NCBI GenBank assembly: GCA_026214975.1
Contig: JAOBSW010000820.1
Span: 62,001-126,000 of the forward strand
DNA from: Gentiana macrophylla
Lineage: Eukaryota > Streptophyta > Magnoliopsida > Gentianales > Gentianaceae
Length of the DNA: 64,000 nucleotides
Reading direction: 5' to 3'
Shown: one piece after another, positions 45,058 through 57,099 of the stretch
Numbering within the stretch: position 1 is the first letter of the stretch
Layout of the letters: each line of letters starts with the position of its first letter
The notes under the pieces: model-generated
Told to the model about the DNA's origin: nothing
The model's input: only the letters and a program-made list of their open reading frames with translations
The model's database searches: none
Made by a program: the position numbers and the translations under genes

Positions 45058-45168
45058 TACTCTATTTGTGGAGTTGAAACATACATGTAAATAAATATGG
45101 ACCACACCATTTTAATTTAGTTTCAAACTGTGTAATCATGATTTATCCACAACTCCACAAATGGAGTA
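45058..45168. mobile_element. Short MITE, copy 2 (about 111 bp)
   Basis: TACTCTATTTGTGGAGTT at the left and AACTCCACAAATGGAGTA at the right are inverted repeats of 18 bp. Same family and orientation as 44594-44706. Confidence 0.75.
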
Positions 45169-45339
45169 ATCATGAAAGAATTATCCCGGGGTCGATACTA
45201 AATATCGACTTCTCTTAACTAAAAACATGTATATAAAGATTTTGTAAAATATACCTCTGACATATTACCCTTGTTTTACATTATCCAATAATGATCCGGG
45301 AACGGGGACAGTGAGGTCTTTTTTATATTTTTTTTATAT

Positions 45340-45369
45340 GGGTGGGGTGGGGTGGGGTGGGGTGGGAGG
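45340..45369 (+). repeat. (GGGGT)n tract, G-quadruplex-capable
   Basis: GGGTGGGG repeated several times over 27 bp, giving more than four G runs of three or four. Confidence 0.85.
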
Positions 45370-46198
45370 TCAACATTTATTGTGAAGCAGGTGGTGTTGC
45401 TACTACTAGTGTTAATTACTTACAAAAATGTTAGTAGTTGTAGCAGTTGTTTGTACATTTCACAAGAGATAGCTGTACATATCTTTTAATAAATTTCCTG
45501 AAAATAGTAAGTGATAGTAATATTATCACCATTTCTCATGTTGATATTACTTCTTTTTTTCATAAAGGTGTTTTGATAAAAAAATGTGAAAGTCAAAATT
45601 AATTATCACGAACATGCATGACCCCTCTACATTTAGTTGGAATGCTTCAATTCAACAATCATCAATGTATGCAGGCAAAATAATAACACTAATAATATAA
45701 ACCTCAATATTTTTCTTGAAGGGGTAAACCTCAATATTAATAATATATGTGTTACTCAAAAAAAATATTAATAATATATTGTAATATTAGATTTTTAGGA
45801 AAAGACGAGATTAATGTCATTTGTAGAACGAAATATTATATTTACTTCTTTTATGGATTTAAGGTTTTATAAATATTTACATGTATATATATATATATAT
45901 ATATATAGGGGACTGAATGGTAATTAAGGGAAAGTAAAGGGTTGTTATGATATTAGACTAGTGGGAGGTTTTATTTGGAGAAAATAACCTCTCCACTAAG
46001 TTACAATTTTCAGAAGTTTGAAAGAACAAATCCTGCAAGTTTGAGAGCAAAGGAAAGGAACAAGAATACTCTTTCAAAATTTTAAGTCTTTTCTTGACGG
46101 ATTTCAGATTCAACTAGAGTAGGAGCATCGTGAAGGGGCAAGGATCGTTTTGATATCAAGCTTTCAGGTTTTCTTCAAGGTATGAAATTCGGCCTAAG
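45370..46198. other. AT-rich sequence; right part may be a gypsy-type LTR fragment
   Basis: TA microsatellite at 45884-45906. From about 45940 the sequence has the AGAAAATAACC...GAGAGCAAAGGAAAGGAAC layout also seen near the transcription start of the gypsy LTR at 61567, but similarity by eye is weak. It is cut by the copia LTR at 46199. Confidence 0.3.
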
Positions 46199-48013
46199 TG
46201 TTAGGAAATCACTAGTTTAACGCAGCGGAATTTAAAATTTGATTTCCTTTTCTAGATCGTTCTTCGTTTAATGCAATAAACACGTTAAGTAGTTTGACGG
46301 TTATACCTCAGATGATCTATAAGATCGTCGCTTTGACCGCCAACGGAGAGTAGTTCAATGCGCAAGCCATCCACGCGTCCGGCCTCTATCGCTAATCCAC
46401 ACGAACCCCTTGCCGGAATCGTCCTTGGATTCTTTATCGGAAAAACTCCGGCCGCTAGACCGGACATTTTCTTCCTCACAAACTCACTATGGATTGCTCT
46501 CTATTTTACATACAAGAACTATGAGCTCTTGCAATTGTGATGCATAAAAGAGCTTGACACCAACCTCTTATTTATAGTCAAAAGTGGCGCCTCATATGGT
46601 GTGGAGAGAGAAACATTTTCCCTAATAAAATAAGGAAAATCAACTAGATTGATTTATCTCTTTAATTATAATTTATTTTGCCAATATCTTATATTGATTA
46701 TAATTATCTTATTACCATAAATCTATTTTTCAAAATCAATTAATATCTTATATTAATATTATGGCAATCTGATTAATTAAAGTGCACACAATCCAAGTGT
46801 ATCTTTACACACTTAAAAGTGGCGCCCATATGCCAATTAATTGGCTTCCGAATATTCTTTAATTAACATAATTTGTATATAATTAATATCTTGTATTTTA
46901 TTTATTCATAATAAATAAATACCACCATATTAATTTACCACTATAACCTTTATAGTCAGAGATAAACTTTCCTTATTTGGTTATCAACTATAACCGCATT
47001 TTAATCCGATTTCGATGTTCATATGTGTGTGACCCGATAGACTTCGAATATGTTGGCCGTAGACACAAAGTGCAATTTACTAAAATGCCCTTCATACCTA
47101 ACGATCACGGGATAGCGTATAGCAACACACCGTGACCCCGATTATCGGAAGAGTCAAAAGCAATGACTACTACCTTTCATGTGAAGCGATTACCGTGTAA
47201 CTTACAATCCTATCATTTGTAATAATATCCATACGATCGTATCTCGAAGTGTCAATACATTGACGATCGTATCTTATAATCTGGATATCATGCTCTCTCG
47301 AATAACATTTACTCCCACTTTGCAAAGATTTCGAGAGCTAGACATTCTTATAAGAAGGCCATTTCGGATATTCGATCCCAATCATAGGATACGCGATTCC
47401 CGGACGACCAATCATGTATACTCCGCGATGCTTCAATATCATACACAATCACTACCGCATGATCACCCGTGGTTAGGAGAAATCTCAATAGTGTCAAAGC
47501 ATGACAATCCACACCGTGATGCCATGAAGACTCGGTCAAAAGGATAATTACACAACCGCCACATAGTGTGACACTTAATGTAAGTGGGTCGATCCTAACG
47601 TCACGCATTCTCCAATACACGCCCACGCATACGGTCCAAGTGTCTCTACACTTCGATAGACGAGATCTATCCCTATCTTCTAAAAGATAGAAGACATCCA
47701 ATACGTCTTTAGTCTGATTATACTATCAATGTCCCATTTGATAATATATAAGACTAGAGACATTTAAGCACCAACCTTGTTATAGTGATTAGAGATCTCA
47801 TCAACCATAATCACTATCATGGTTTCTCTATCATAGATTGATACTAGGGACGTTACTATATATACAACAAATTATATGAAGACAAACAATATATAATAAC
47901 ATAAGTGCTTTTATTAATCATAATAAAGTTATTACATGAACTAAACAGATCAGTAAATGACCCGACCGGTCGGATCCGGTCCAACCCGATTGGGTTTAGG
48001 ACACCTTTCAACA
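46199..48013 (-). repeat. 3' LTR of the copia element (1815 bp)
   Basis: TGTTAGGAAATC...CCTTTCAACA. Its first 610 bp match 53864-54487 and its full length matches 1383-3363. Confidence 0.85.
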
Positions 48014-48026
48014 ATCTCCCACTTGG
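48014..48026 (-). other. Polypurine tract of the copia element
   Basis: Minus strand reads CCAAGTGGGAGAT directly before the 3' LTR, the common form in plant copia elements. Confidence 0.8.
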
Positions 48027-48029
48027 CCT

Positions 48030-51000
48030 AAAGCCAATCACCCATATGCCTAAGCCCGTGAAAGTGAACATGTTTCTCATGCTTAGCTTGAGACAATGCC
48101 TTGGTTAACGGATCAGCTATGTTATCATCCGTGTGGACTTTCTCTATCTTTACATCTCCTCTATCTACTATCTCTCTTATCAAGTGATAGCGCCAGTAGC
48201 ACATGTTTGGACTTCGATGAGACCTTGGTTCCTTTGATGCGATATTGCTCCATTATTATCACAGATGAGCAGGCTTTGGACCTTGATGGAGGAACCACAC
48301 CAAGTTCAAAGAATGAACTTCTTCATCCAAATCGCTTCCTTCGCCGCCTCCGAGGCTGATATCTATTCGGCTTCCATTGTAGAGTCCGCAGTAGTATCCT
48401 GCTTGGAACTCTTCCAGGTCACTGCTCCGCCATTAAGCGTGAAAACAAACCCAGATTGTGACTTAAAGTCATCCTTGTCGCTTTGGAGGCGGCATCCGTG
48501 TAACCTCGTAATACTAAATCATCGTTCGAAAACCAGGAACATATCCTCAAGACGCGTCTCAAGTACTTGAGGATATTCTTGACAGCAATCCAGTGATCAT
48601 CACCTGGATTGGACTGGTACCTACTAGTCATACTAAGAGGGTACGAGACATCTGGTCGTATGCATAACATGGCATACATGATAGACCCGATTGCCGAAGC
48701 ATAAGGGACTTTACTCATTTGTGCCCTTTCCTCCTCTGTCTTAGGACTCATTCCTTTCGACAGGTAGACCCCATGTTACATGGGCGAGCAATCCTTTCTT
48801 GGATCGCTCCATGTTGAATCTCTTCAAAGATCTTGTCTATATATTTGGATTGGCATGACGGACCAAGCAACCTTTTAGATCTATCTCTATAGATCTTTAT
48901 TCCTAGAATACAAATTTGCATCACCCAAGTCCTTCATTGAGAAGTTCTTGGATAACCAAGCTTTGACTGATTGTAACATCGGCACATCATTCCCTATGAG
49001 CAATATGTCATCTACATAAAGCACTAAGAACACAATGACACTCCCACTAACCTTCTTGTAAACACAGGGCTCATCTTCGTTCTTGATGAAATCAAGCTGT
49101 TTGATTATCTCATCAAAGCGAAGATTCCAACTCCGAAGCTTGCTTTAATCCATAAATGGATCTTTGCGGTTTACACCATCCCAGCGTCATTGGTCGTGAA
49201 TCCTCAGTCGTGTCATATACACTTCCTCAGACAAGTTCCCATTAAGGAAAGTTGTTTTCACATCCATCCGCCCGATTTCGTAATCATGGTATCTTTGCAA
49301 TAGCGAGCAAAATTCTAATGGATTTTAACATGGCAACAAAGCGAAAAGGTTTCGTCATAGTCAACTCCTTGTCTTTGCTTATATCCTTTTGCCACTAACC
49401 TAGCCTTGTAGGTAGTCATGTTACCGTCCATGTCGGTCTTTCTCTTAAAGACCCATTTACATCCTATAGGAACTATTCCCTCAGGTGGATCAACCAAGTT
49501 CCAAACTTGGTTGTCTTTCATGGATTCCATTTCAGAAGTCATGGCTTCTAGCCATTTCTCTTTGTCATGCCTTAATAGCACTTCCTCATAAGTTCTAGGG
49601 TCCTCATCTTCCATGAGATACACGCCAGTGTACCTTTCAGGTTCACGGCGTTCCCTGGTGGATCTTCGAGGTGCTAGTGTGTCCACGGTAGAGGGTGGCT
49701 CCACATCTGTACGTCGTGTCTCCTCTACTTCCATCAACGGACTATTATCCGTAAGTGGTTCTCGAATTTCTTCAAGATCAATTTTACTCCCACTGACCCT
49801 ATGTAGAATAAAATCTTTCTCTAGAAAGTGGCCAGTCCTGGCAACAAACACCTTTTGTTACTCAGGATGGTAAAATTGGTATCCTCTAGTTTCTCTAGGA
49901 TATCCCACAAACAGACATTTGTCGGATCTGGCCTCTAATTTGTCGGGCATCATCCGCTTCACATAAGTTGGATAACCCCAAGGTTTAACATATGCCAGAT
50001 TTGGTTTCTTCTTGGCCCATGCCTCGTATGGTGTAGAATCAACCATCTTTGATGGAACTCGGTTCAGTGTATAGGATGCGGTTTCTAGAGCATACCCCCA
50101 AAACGATTTTGGAAGAACTGCATAGCTCATCATGGATCGTACCATGTCTAACAAGGTGCGGTTCCTCCTCTCAGACACGTCATTCATTTGTGGGGTCCCG
50201 GGAGGGGTCCATTCAGGCAGAATCTCATTATCCTTCAGATAGTCTTGAAACTCTCCATCCAGGTATTCTCCACCTCGATCGGATCGAAGTGTTTTGATTT
50301 CTTTACCTAGTTGTTTCTCTACTTCACTTCTGAATTCCTTGAACCTTTCAAAGGCTTCAGACTTATACTTCATTAAGTATATATAACCATAGCGAGAATG
50401 GTCATCAGTGAAAGTGATAAAATAAGAGTATCCTCCTCTCCGGCTTGAATTGACATTGGGGCCACATACATCGGTATATCCGAGCTCAAGCAATTCATTG
50501 GATCTTATCCCTTTGCCACTAAATGGTGACTTTGTCATCTTGCCAAGTAAACAAGCTTCGCATGTATCAAACGATTCATAATCGAATTGATCCAACATTC
50601 CATCTTTATGGAGTTTGGCAATGCGATTCTTATTTATATGGCCAAGTCTACAATGCCATAAGTAGGATTCATTCAAGTCATTTGTTTTGGCTTTCTTGTT
50701 ATTTATATTAAGTACGTCAACATTCATATCTAATATGTAGAGACCATTGCTAAGTATGCCAGTACCATAAAAGATTCCATCACGTGAAAAAGAACAACAT
50801 TTATTCTCAAACGTAAATGAAAAACCATCAACATCTAATGCAGAAATAGAAATAATGCTCTTCGTAAGAGCAGGAACAAAATAACAGTTATTGAGTTCTA
50901 GTACTAGCCTACTGGGCAATGAAAGAAAATAAACTCCTACGGCTAGTGCAGCAACACTTGCTCCATTTCCAACGCGTAGGTCCACCTCTCCTTTCTTCAG

Positions 51001-51315
51001 ATCTCAAGCTCTTCTTAGTACCTGCATATTCGTATAAATATGAGAACCACAACCAGTATCTAATACCCAGTGGTTAGACTTAGAAGAAGTGATGTTGATC
51101 TCAATCATAAATATACCTGAAGTCGAAGCATCAGAATGCTTCTTCTTGGTACTCAAAAAGCCTTTGCAGTTTCTCCTCCAATGACCGGTTTCACCGCAAT
51201 GGAAGCAAGCATCCTTGGATTTGTCTTTCGCTATCTTAGGCGTTGGCTTAGGTGCGACCTCGCCGTCTTCTTGGACTTTTTCGGGCTTTTGCCTTGCCTT
51301 GCTCGAAGTGACCAA
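48030..51315 (-). pseudogene. Copia pol: zinc knuckle, protease, integrase, reverse transcriptase, RNase H
   Basis: One frame runs from 51315 to 49315 with two in-frame stops (near 51004 and 49860). It holds a CCHC knuckle (CFHCGETGHWRRNC), the protease site (WVLDTGCGSH), and the HHCC integrase zinc finger (LWHCRLGHINKNR...CEACLLGK). The integrase core follows (Asp in YTDVCGP, Asp in LRSDRGGEY, Glu in VSERRNRTLLD), then the RT start (EKWLEAMTSEMESMKDNQVW, KWVFKRKTDMDG, KARLVAKGYKQRQGVDYDET). After a frameshift near 49320 the polymerase motif LYVDDILLIG is intact (about 48997-49026). The RNase H part is at 48751-48419 (PYASAIGSIMYAMLCIRPD) with frame changes beyond. It would have supplied processing, copying and integration of the element. 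The 375-codon integrase stretch 50985-49858 is the best-preserved part. Confidence 0.9.
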
Positions 51316-51919
51316 AGAACACTTGCTTTCCTTCCCTACGGTGCCCTCGGTGAGTCTTTAACATGTTCAATAACTCCATGAGGAGCAATCTATCTTGTTC
51401 ATGTGATAGTTCATCACGAAGCTGAGAATGAATCGGTAGAGATTGCGAGAATCAAGTCAATACTCAACTCGTTCCAACTTCAGGCCCGGCTTCCCAAGCC
51501 TCTCTATGTACCCGATCATTTTAAGCACGTGTTACCCCACGGCAGATTCAGATGCCATCTTACAACTAAGCAGGGCCTTCGAGACCTCGTGCACTCTCGG
51601 TGCGAGGACCGAAGAAGCAGAGTTCCGCCAGGTGGACCATGATAGAGTAGGCGTCCATAGACTCATGTTGTTTCTGCGATTCGGTGTCATAGAAGCAAGC
51701 ATGATACATGTAGCATCAATATCTGTGTCGAGCGATTGCTTGTTGTACTTCTCGACAACATCTGCGGCCGAACCTCGGCGGGCTTTTCCGGTAGGCTTCG
51801 CCCAAGACATAGCCAATCTTCTCGTGCCTCAAAACTATTTTGAGGTTTCTTTCCCAATCGAGAAAATTAGTTTCGTCAAACTTGTTTTCGATGATAAAAC
51901 GAAGGTTCAATTTGTTTGA
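51060..51919 (-). pseudogene. Copia gag (UBN2-like), frameshifted
   Basis: Starts near 51919 with SNKLNLRFIIENKFDETNF followed by LDWERNLKIVLRHEKIGYVL, the usual copia gag opening. A frame change near 51760 leads to VVEKYNKQSLDTDIDATCIM; another near 51640 leads to HEVSKALLSCKMASESAVG and later frames. The C-terminal knuckle is in the pol frame at about 51200. The product would form the particle that packages element RNA. Broken by several frameshifts. Confidence 0.75.
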
Positions 51920-51922
51920 CAT

Positions 51923-53849
51923 TTTCTACAACAATAAATAAAGATAGAATAAGTAAAAGCTCATGTATAAAAACCCTAAATTTGCACTTAAAAATTTTAT
52001 AAGGTCTTACTCCCACTAGCCAACTATTCTCTATTGGCTTTCAAGAATTTAAGTAATTCTTTAGTGGATGGAATCCCATCTAGTTGACTCGATCCCCGAT
52101 GTGGGCCGATCGACAGGGTCAATTTCGAAGGTGGGTACTAATTACCGATCGAATCTTATTCGATTTCCATTGGTTGACAAGTCAACTCTTTGAAAATTCA
52201 CATCTCTATGTGATAGCCACCCCTTGTCTCTAAAATCAGACGGTCCTGACATGGGCCAATCACCGCAAGATTCTTAGTCGATTCGTAACCCAAATATTCA
52301 TGAGATCTCATAACAATCATATCTCGATAATGACGATATACCCGTGGTAGGTCAACTCCCGACGTGGGCCGATCAGTTGGATCCGAACAAAGGCTCTTCA
52401 CCGTCATTATAATATTGGGAGACAATTTTGGCTCGAGTTTTTGGCGTGGGAATAATTCTAACATTAATTCACTTAATTAATTTGGTTTAATTTTTGGTCT
52501 CATCTACTATGTGCATATTACTACTATATCATATAAAGTAAAACATACACAACATTCCGCGCACAAAATAACCGGTATGATCATGGACTTTTCCTAGGTG
52601 CGGTTTCGAATACAAACTCATTAAACCGCGGGTCACAAACTAAGGGTATCTGCAACCGCCAATAGGATCTTTATTGCTGTACGCCAATGGGTTCTTTATC
52701 TCTCCTTGGTCTTCAACTTCTTGCTCCATTCTTGTTACATAATAAATTATCGAATAATTACACACGCCACACGCGGGGGGAGCTCACGGGAATGGGATAA
52801 ATACAAAAAGTAAACTAGGTCACGTTCTTCATAACGGCCTAGAACAACTTTCAAAAACCAACGTAAAGAAAACATTCTCATCTATCCTATTGGTCGAGTC
52901 CATGATCAATCGGGGTCCATATAATCACATTATATCTACATATCTAATAGATACAATTTTATCTTCTGAAAAAGATTAAATTCTAACTTTTACTACTCAT
53001 GCGTTTTTATTTTATCACGTCAAATAATTAAATAACTTTTAAATAATTATATGACTTAATCGAAAATTAAAATTAACATTTAATTTTAAATCGATTTTAA
53101 TTTCAATTAAATTTGAACTATTCAAAATAAAATTAAAATTATAAAGTCTCTATTTGTTTCCTTTCCATAACTAAATTTAGCTTAGCAGCACAGTAAAACT
53201 TTCCAAAATCAAAATTTTGAAGTGGCTTAAGCTTGCGCCTTTTCTAATCAAATATTTGAAAAGGGCTTGCGCATTTCCAAATCAAATATTTGGAAATGCC
53301 AAATTATTTTAGTACAAGCGCACCACTTTCCAAAATCAAAATTTTGGAAGTGGCGCAAATCTAGCCTTTTATAAATCAAATATTTGGAAAGGCCAAATAA
53401 TTTTGGTTTAAGCGCAGCGATTTTCCAAAATCAAAATTTTGGAAGTGGCGCAGCGCCAGCGCTTTACAAATCAAATATTTGAAAAGGCTTGCAGCCATTC
53501 CAAATCAAAATTTGGAAAGCCCACATGCCAAATGGTTCCCAAATGGCTCAAACTATTTAAACCATTGGTTGGTAGTGTATGACACAACTAAACAAACGAG
53601 ATATCTATGCATAATAAATATCACAAAACGAAAAGGGTCGATCTCCCCATCGGAAGAAAATAGCCGACGGACGGTAGCCCTAGGGCCACCGCCGCCGCCG
53701 CCGCTGAGGAAGGGGGGCGCCGCCAGTCGGCCGACCCCCATGAACCCTAATTAATTTTTTATTGTTTTAACGTTTCGTGATTTAAATCTTGCATCTATCG
53801 ATTAAATACTACGCATTTAAATTATGCTTATTGCTTAAGCTCGAAGTCT
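51923..53849 (-). mobile_element. Leader of the copia element
   Basis: Non-coding region between gag and primer site. It has three GTGGGCCGATC-like blocks (about 52100, 52250 with variant, 52366), the hairpin array (53190-53522) and a GC-rich patch with CCGCCGCCG (53685-53735). It aligns with 1-1365 from about 52500 on. Confidence 0.7.
53190..53522. repeat. Array of about eight short hairpins in the copia leader
   Basis: Same alternating cores as 767-1001 (CCAAAATCAAAATTTTGG and CCAAATCAAATATTTGG) with GCGC or AGTGGC stems. There are more units than in the left copy, so unit number varies between family members. Confidence 0.8.
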
Positions 53850-53862
53850 GGCTCTGCTACCA
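53850..53862 (-). other. Primer-binding site of the copia element
   Basis: Minus strand TGGTAGCAGAGCC, initiator tRNA-Met type, one base from the LTR at 53864. Confidence 0.8.
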
Positions 53863-53863
53863 C

Positions 53864-54487
53864 TGTTAGGAAATCACTAGTTTAACACAGCGGAATTTAA
53901 AATTTGATTTCCTTTTCTAGATCATTCTTCGTTTAATGCAATAAACACGTTAAGTAGTTTGACGGTTATACCTCAGATGATCTATAAGATCGTCGTTTTG
54001 ACCGCCAACGGAGAGTAGTTCAATGCGCAAGCCGTCCACGCGTCCGGCCTCTATCGCTAATCCACACGAACCCCTTGCCGGAATCCTCCTTGATTGCTTA
54101 TCGGAAAAACTCCGCCGCTAGACCGGACCTTTTCTTCCCTCACAAACTCACTATGGATTGCTCTCTATTTTACACAAGAACCATGAGCTCTTTGCAATTG
54201 TGATGCATACAAAAGAGCTTGACACCCACCTCTTATTTATAGTCAAAAGTGGCGCCTCATATGGTGTGGAGGAGAAGAAAACATTTTCCCAATAAAATAA
54301 GGAAAATCAACTAGATTGATTTATCTCTTTAATTATAATTTATTTTGCCAATATCTTATATTGATTATAATTATCTTATTACCATAAATCTATTTTTCAA
54401 AATCAATTAATATCTTATATTAATATTATGGCAATCATATTAATTAAAGTGCACAATCCAAATGTATCTTACACACTTAAAAGTGGC
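53864..54487 (-). repeat. Truncated 5' LTR of the copia element
   Basis: Closely matches 46199-46820 and stops after CACTTAAAAGTGGC. About two thirds of the LTR, including its promoter side, is missing. Confidence 0.85.
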
Positions 54488-55966
54488 ATTCGGTAAATAA
54501 TATATGTAATATAGAAAAGACATTTTCTATTATCCCAATTGGCATTAAAATTGCGCCACTTGTTTTGATTTTTGGAAAAGAAATTTTCTCCTAAATAATT
54601 ATAATGTGGATAATATAATTATTTATGTGTTAAATAATTATAAATAAGAAATTTGTTTTCTTATTGGATAAATAGAAAATTTGTTTTCCTATTGGATAAA
54701 GGTTTTATTTTCCTAAAAGGAAAAGATAAAATTGTGTGTAAAAGATAAACTTTCAAATTATTAGTTATTTTCCTATAAAACCCAACACAAAATTGGAACA
54801 AAATCCAACGCCATTTTTTATAGACAATCTGCGCCAATTTCATCTAGAAAGGAGAGAAAAATTATTTTCTTGTCCTAGTAATTGGGAGAAGAAAAACTAG
54901 GGTTTTTCTTGAAGGCATATTCGAGGAGGTTCGAATACGGGATCGACGTCCACTAGTCTTCGCTTGGAGATACAATCCGGAAGATTACGGCTTCTCTTCT
55001 GTTGGGTAAATCTTTAACTATCTTGTAGTTATATTAATTAATCATGTGAATGAAAGTCGTGGTAAAATCTCATGCGAATTTAATTCGTACCTTCTGCTGT
55101 GCATGATCGAGTGTCTCGATCGGTGCTGTGAATCAGATCTGACGATCCAATTATGGATCGGATCCGGATTTGAGTTTCTGTATATCCAGCATAAATGGCT
55201 AAATGGTATGGGGACTTACGCGACGTGTACGTACTTATCGGGTTTTAACCCGTGGCTATTGGTGTGATCCGCTAATAGGTTGCAAACGGTACCTCGTGAT
55301 GGGTAGCACCATGCGTAGTGTTCTTGAATGCCGATGTAACAAACTTGAGTTAAGTTAGAAATGTTTAGTCACAACGTGTTGATGAGCATGAAGTGAACCT
55401 TAGATTGAGTTGGTTTCATAAAGATAATCTCTTAAACATAATTAATGCTTTATATACTTGTTAATGCAATAGCTTCTATCTTTTACAAAGTACCTTTGTA
55501 CTTACCTCGAATGCATATTGTTTGTGTGTTTGGGGATGAGAAGATGAACAGGTGGAGCAGGATATTGATGATGATTTGGAGGACGACCTTTGAGGATGTT
55601 GTCTTGATATTTATTATCTACTTTTGAGTTCTGATATACTATGTTCTAAACTTGTTGTTGTTGTTTTAAAGACATGTTGTATTTTTATTTTGAGACTTCT
55701 GTAAGATCACTTTGTTGTTATTCCTTAGACTTCGTACGGTTGTAAACTTTTCTACCGTTGGTTTGTAATCTTTCTATCTTTAGTAGTGGCATTTCTATTC
55801 TTGTTTTGAACGAAAAAAAAATTACCCGAGTCTTTTAGCTTCCTCTAATGCTAAACTCGATACGACGTGGTAGATGCTTACATATAATATTGATTTATTT
55901 AATATTATATGTGCCGAACATTTTTTTTCCGGATATGGACTCGATGTCCGGGAACGGTGCGTTACA
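54488..55966 (+). mobile_element. Truncated Ty3-gypsy-type LTR
   Basis: Ends CGGGAACGGTGCGTTACA, the same kind of end as the solo LTR at 61567-63623 (GACGGGGCGTCACA). A further homologous block is GTAGTGTTCTTGAATGCCGATGTAACAAAC (about 55316-55345) against GTAGTGTCGCTTTGGTATTGGTGTAACAAAC (near 62990). The start (expected TGTAA) is absent; the sequence abuts the truncated copia LTR. Confidence 0.65.
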
Positions 55967-57099
55967 TATACTAATTATAATTGTACTACTCCATTCCTTA
56001 TAAAAAGGGTCAATTGACCCCCTAAAAAATAAAAAAATAAAAAATTGTGTATATTTTATACTATTTAAAATTTTTATACACTAATATCTACTAGCTGACC
56101 CTCTAATTTTTTAAAATATTGATCCTTGACCCATAATCATACTTTGATTTTTAAAATTAATGCTTATAAAATAATATGATGTATCGTTTTCTATCACTGA
56201 TCCGTGTCACGGAAGTCCTGCAGCCGCCCGTGCACATGTGTTTTAGATCCACACGGTTAACCTCCTAACAGCTAATTAACAAGAAACGATCATAGTAATT
56301 TTTCTGTCCATTAAGAGTGTTTTCTTAATTTTTAATTTCGTTTAGGGGTTTTAACTTTCGTTAGTTTATGATACAATTGCCGAATCTTCTTCTATGTTTT
56401 GATTTGTTCAAGTATGTTAATAAATCAGAAATATGATCTAAATTATAAATGCCCGCGTTTATTCTGGGTCACGATGATGCTGTAAATCATCTAAGTCGAA
56501 ATTGAGTTGCAATTCGAGTAATTGATCCTCGTAGGGATGATCCATGTAGTACTTTTCTGGATTATATCTAGTGAATTAGCCTACAAAACACACATGGCGT
56601 TAAATGGGCCCGGAATTGTTCTTTGGGTGACCACCTCGACTATCAAGTCAGTATTTGATAGATAAATGTCTAAATGACTAGAGTTTCGAGCTTGGTGTGC
56701 GCATACTTGATAATGAGGATGAAGATCCCTTGTCTAGCAACACATGTCGATGATCATGGCAGAGATCATGGAGCAACTTACACCCCATGCTATAATGTGG
56801 AGACAATCACGAAGCCTTTATGGTGGCAATAACAATCATGGTGTAATTACTACCGAAATGTCCATAGTACCCTGCTGACAGAAATCGAAGATGACTTGCA
56901 CCGAGACAAGTATAGATGACCGAGGTGATCTTGCCCCATACATGCTATGAAAGACAAAGGACGACCTGCGTCATTTCGGTAGATTTCGTAGGTGTGCGAC
57001 CTGCTCTATATTAAGGATAGCCGTGCTGATTGAGACTCGATATCAAGTTGAGCCCATGTCAGCCCACTTGTTGAGATGACTCAATTAGGCTTGATAAAT
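55967..57099. other. Intergenic sequence; no gene seen
   Basis: No open frame of note and no element edges recognised. 56450-57090 has higher GC and may be an old, unrecognised repeat. Confidence 0.4.

Larger units (their letters stand above)
46199..54487 (-). mobile_element. Ty1-copia retrotransposon, near full length, decayed
   Basis: Order on the minus strand: 5' LTR (53864-54487, truncated), primer site (53850-53862), leader with hairpin array, gag (about 51919-51060), protease-integrase-RT-RNase H (51315-48030), purine tract (48014-48026) and 3' LTR (46199-48013). It belongs to the family of 1-3363. The loss of most of the 5' LTR prevents a target duplication test; the left flank is CTAAG. 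Confidence 0.9.

Noticed and set aside
55046..55627. Short plus ORFs in the gypsy LTR fragment
   Set aside because: They lie inside an LTR, lack motifs, and the homologous solo LTR has no matching frame.
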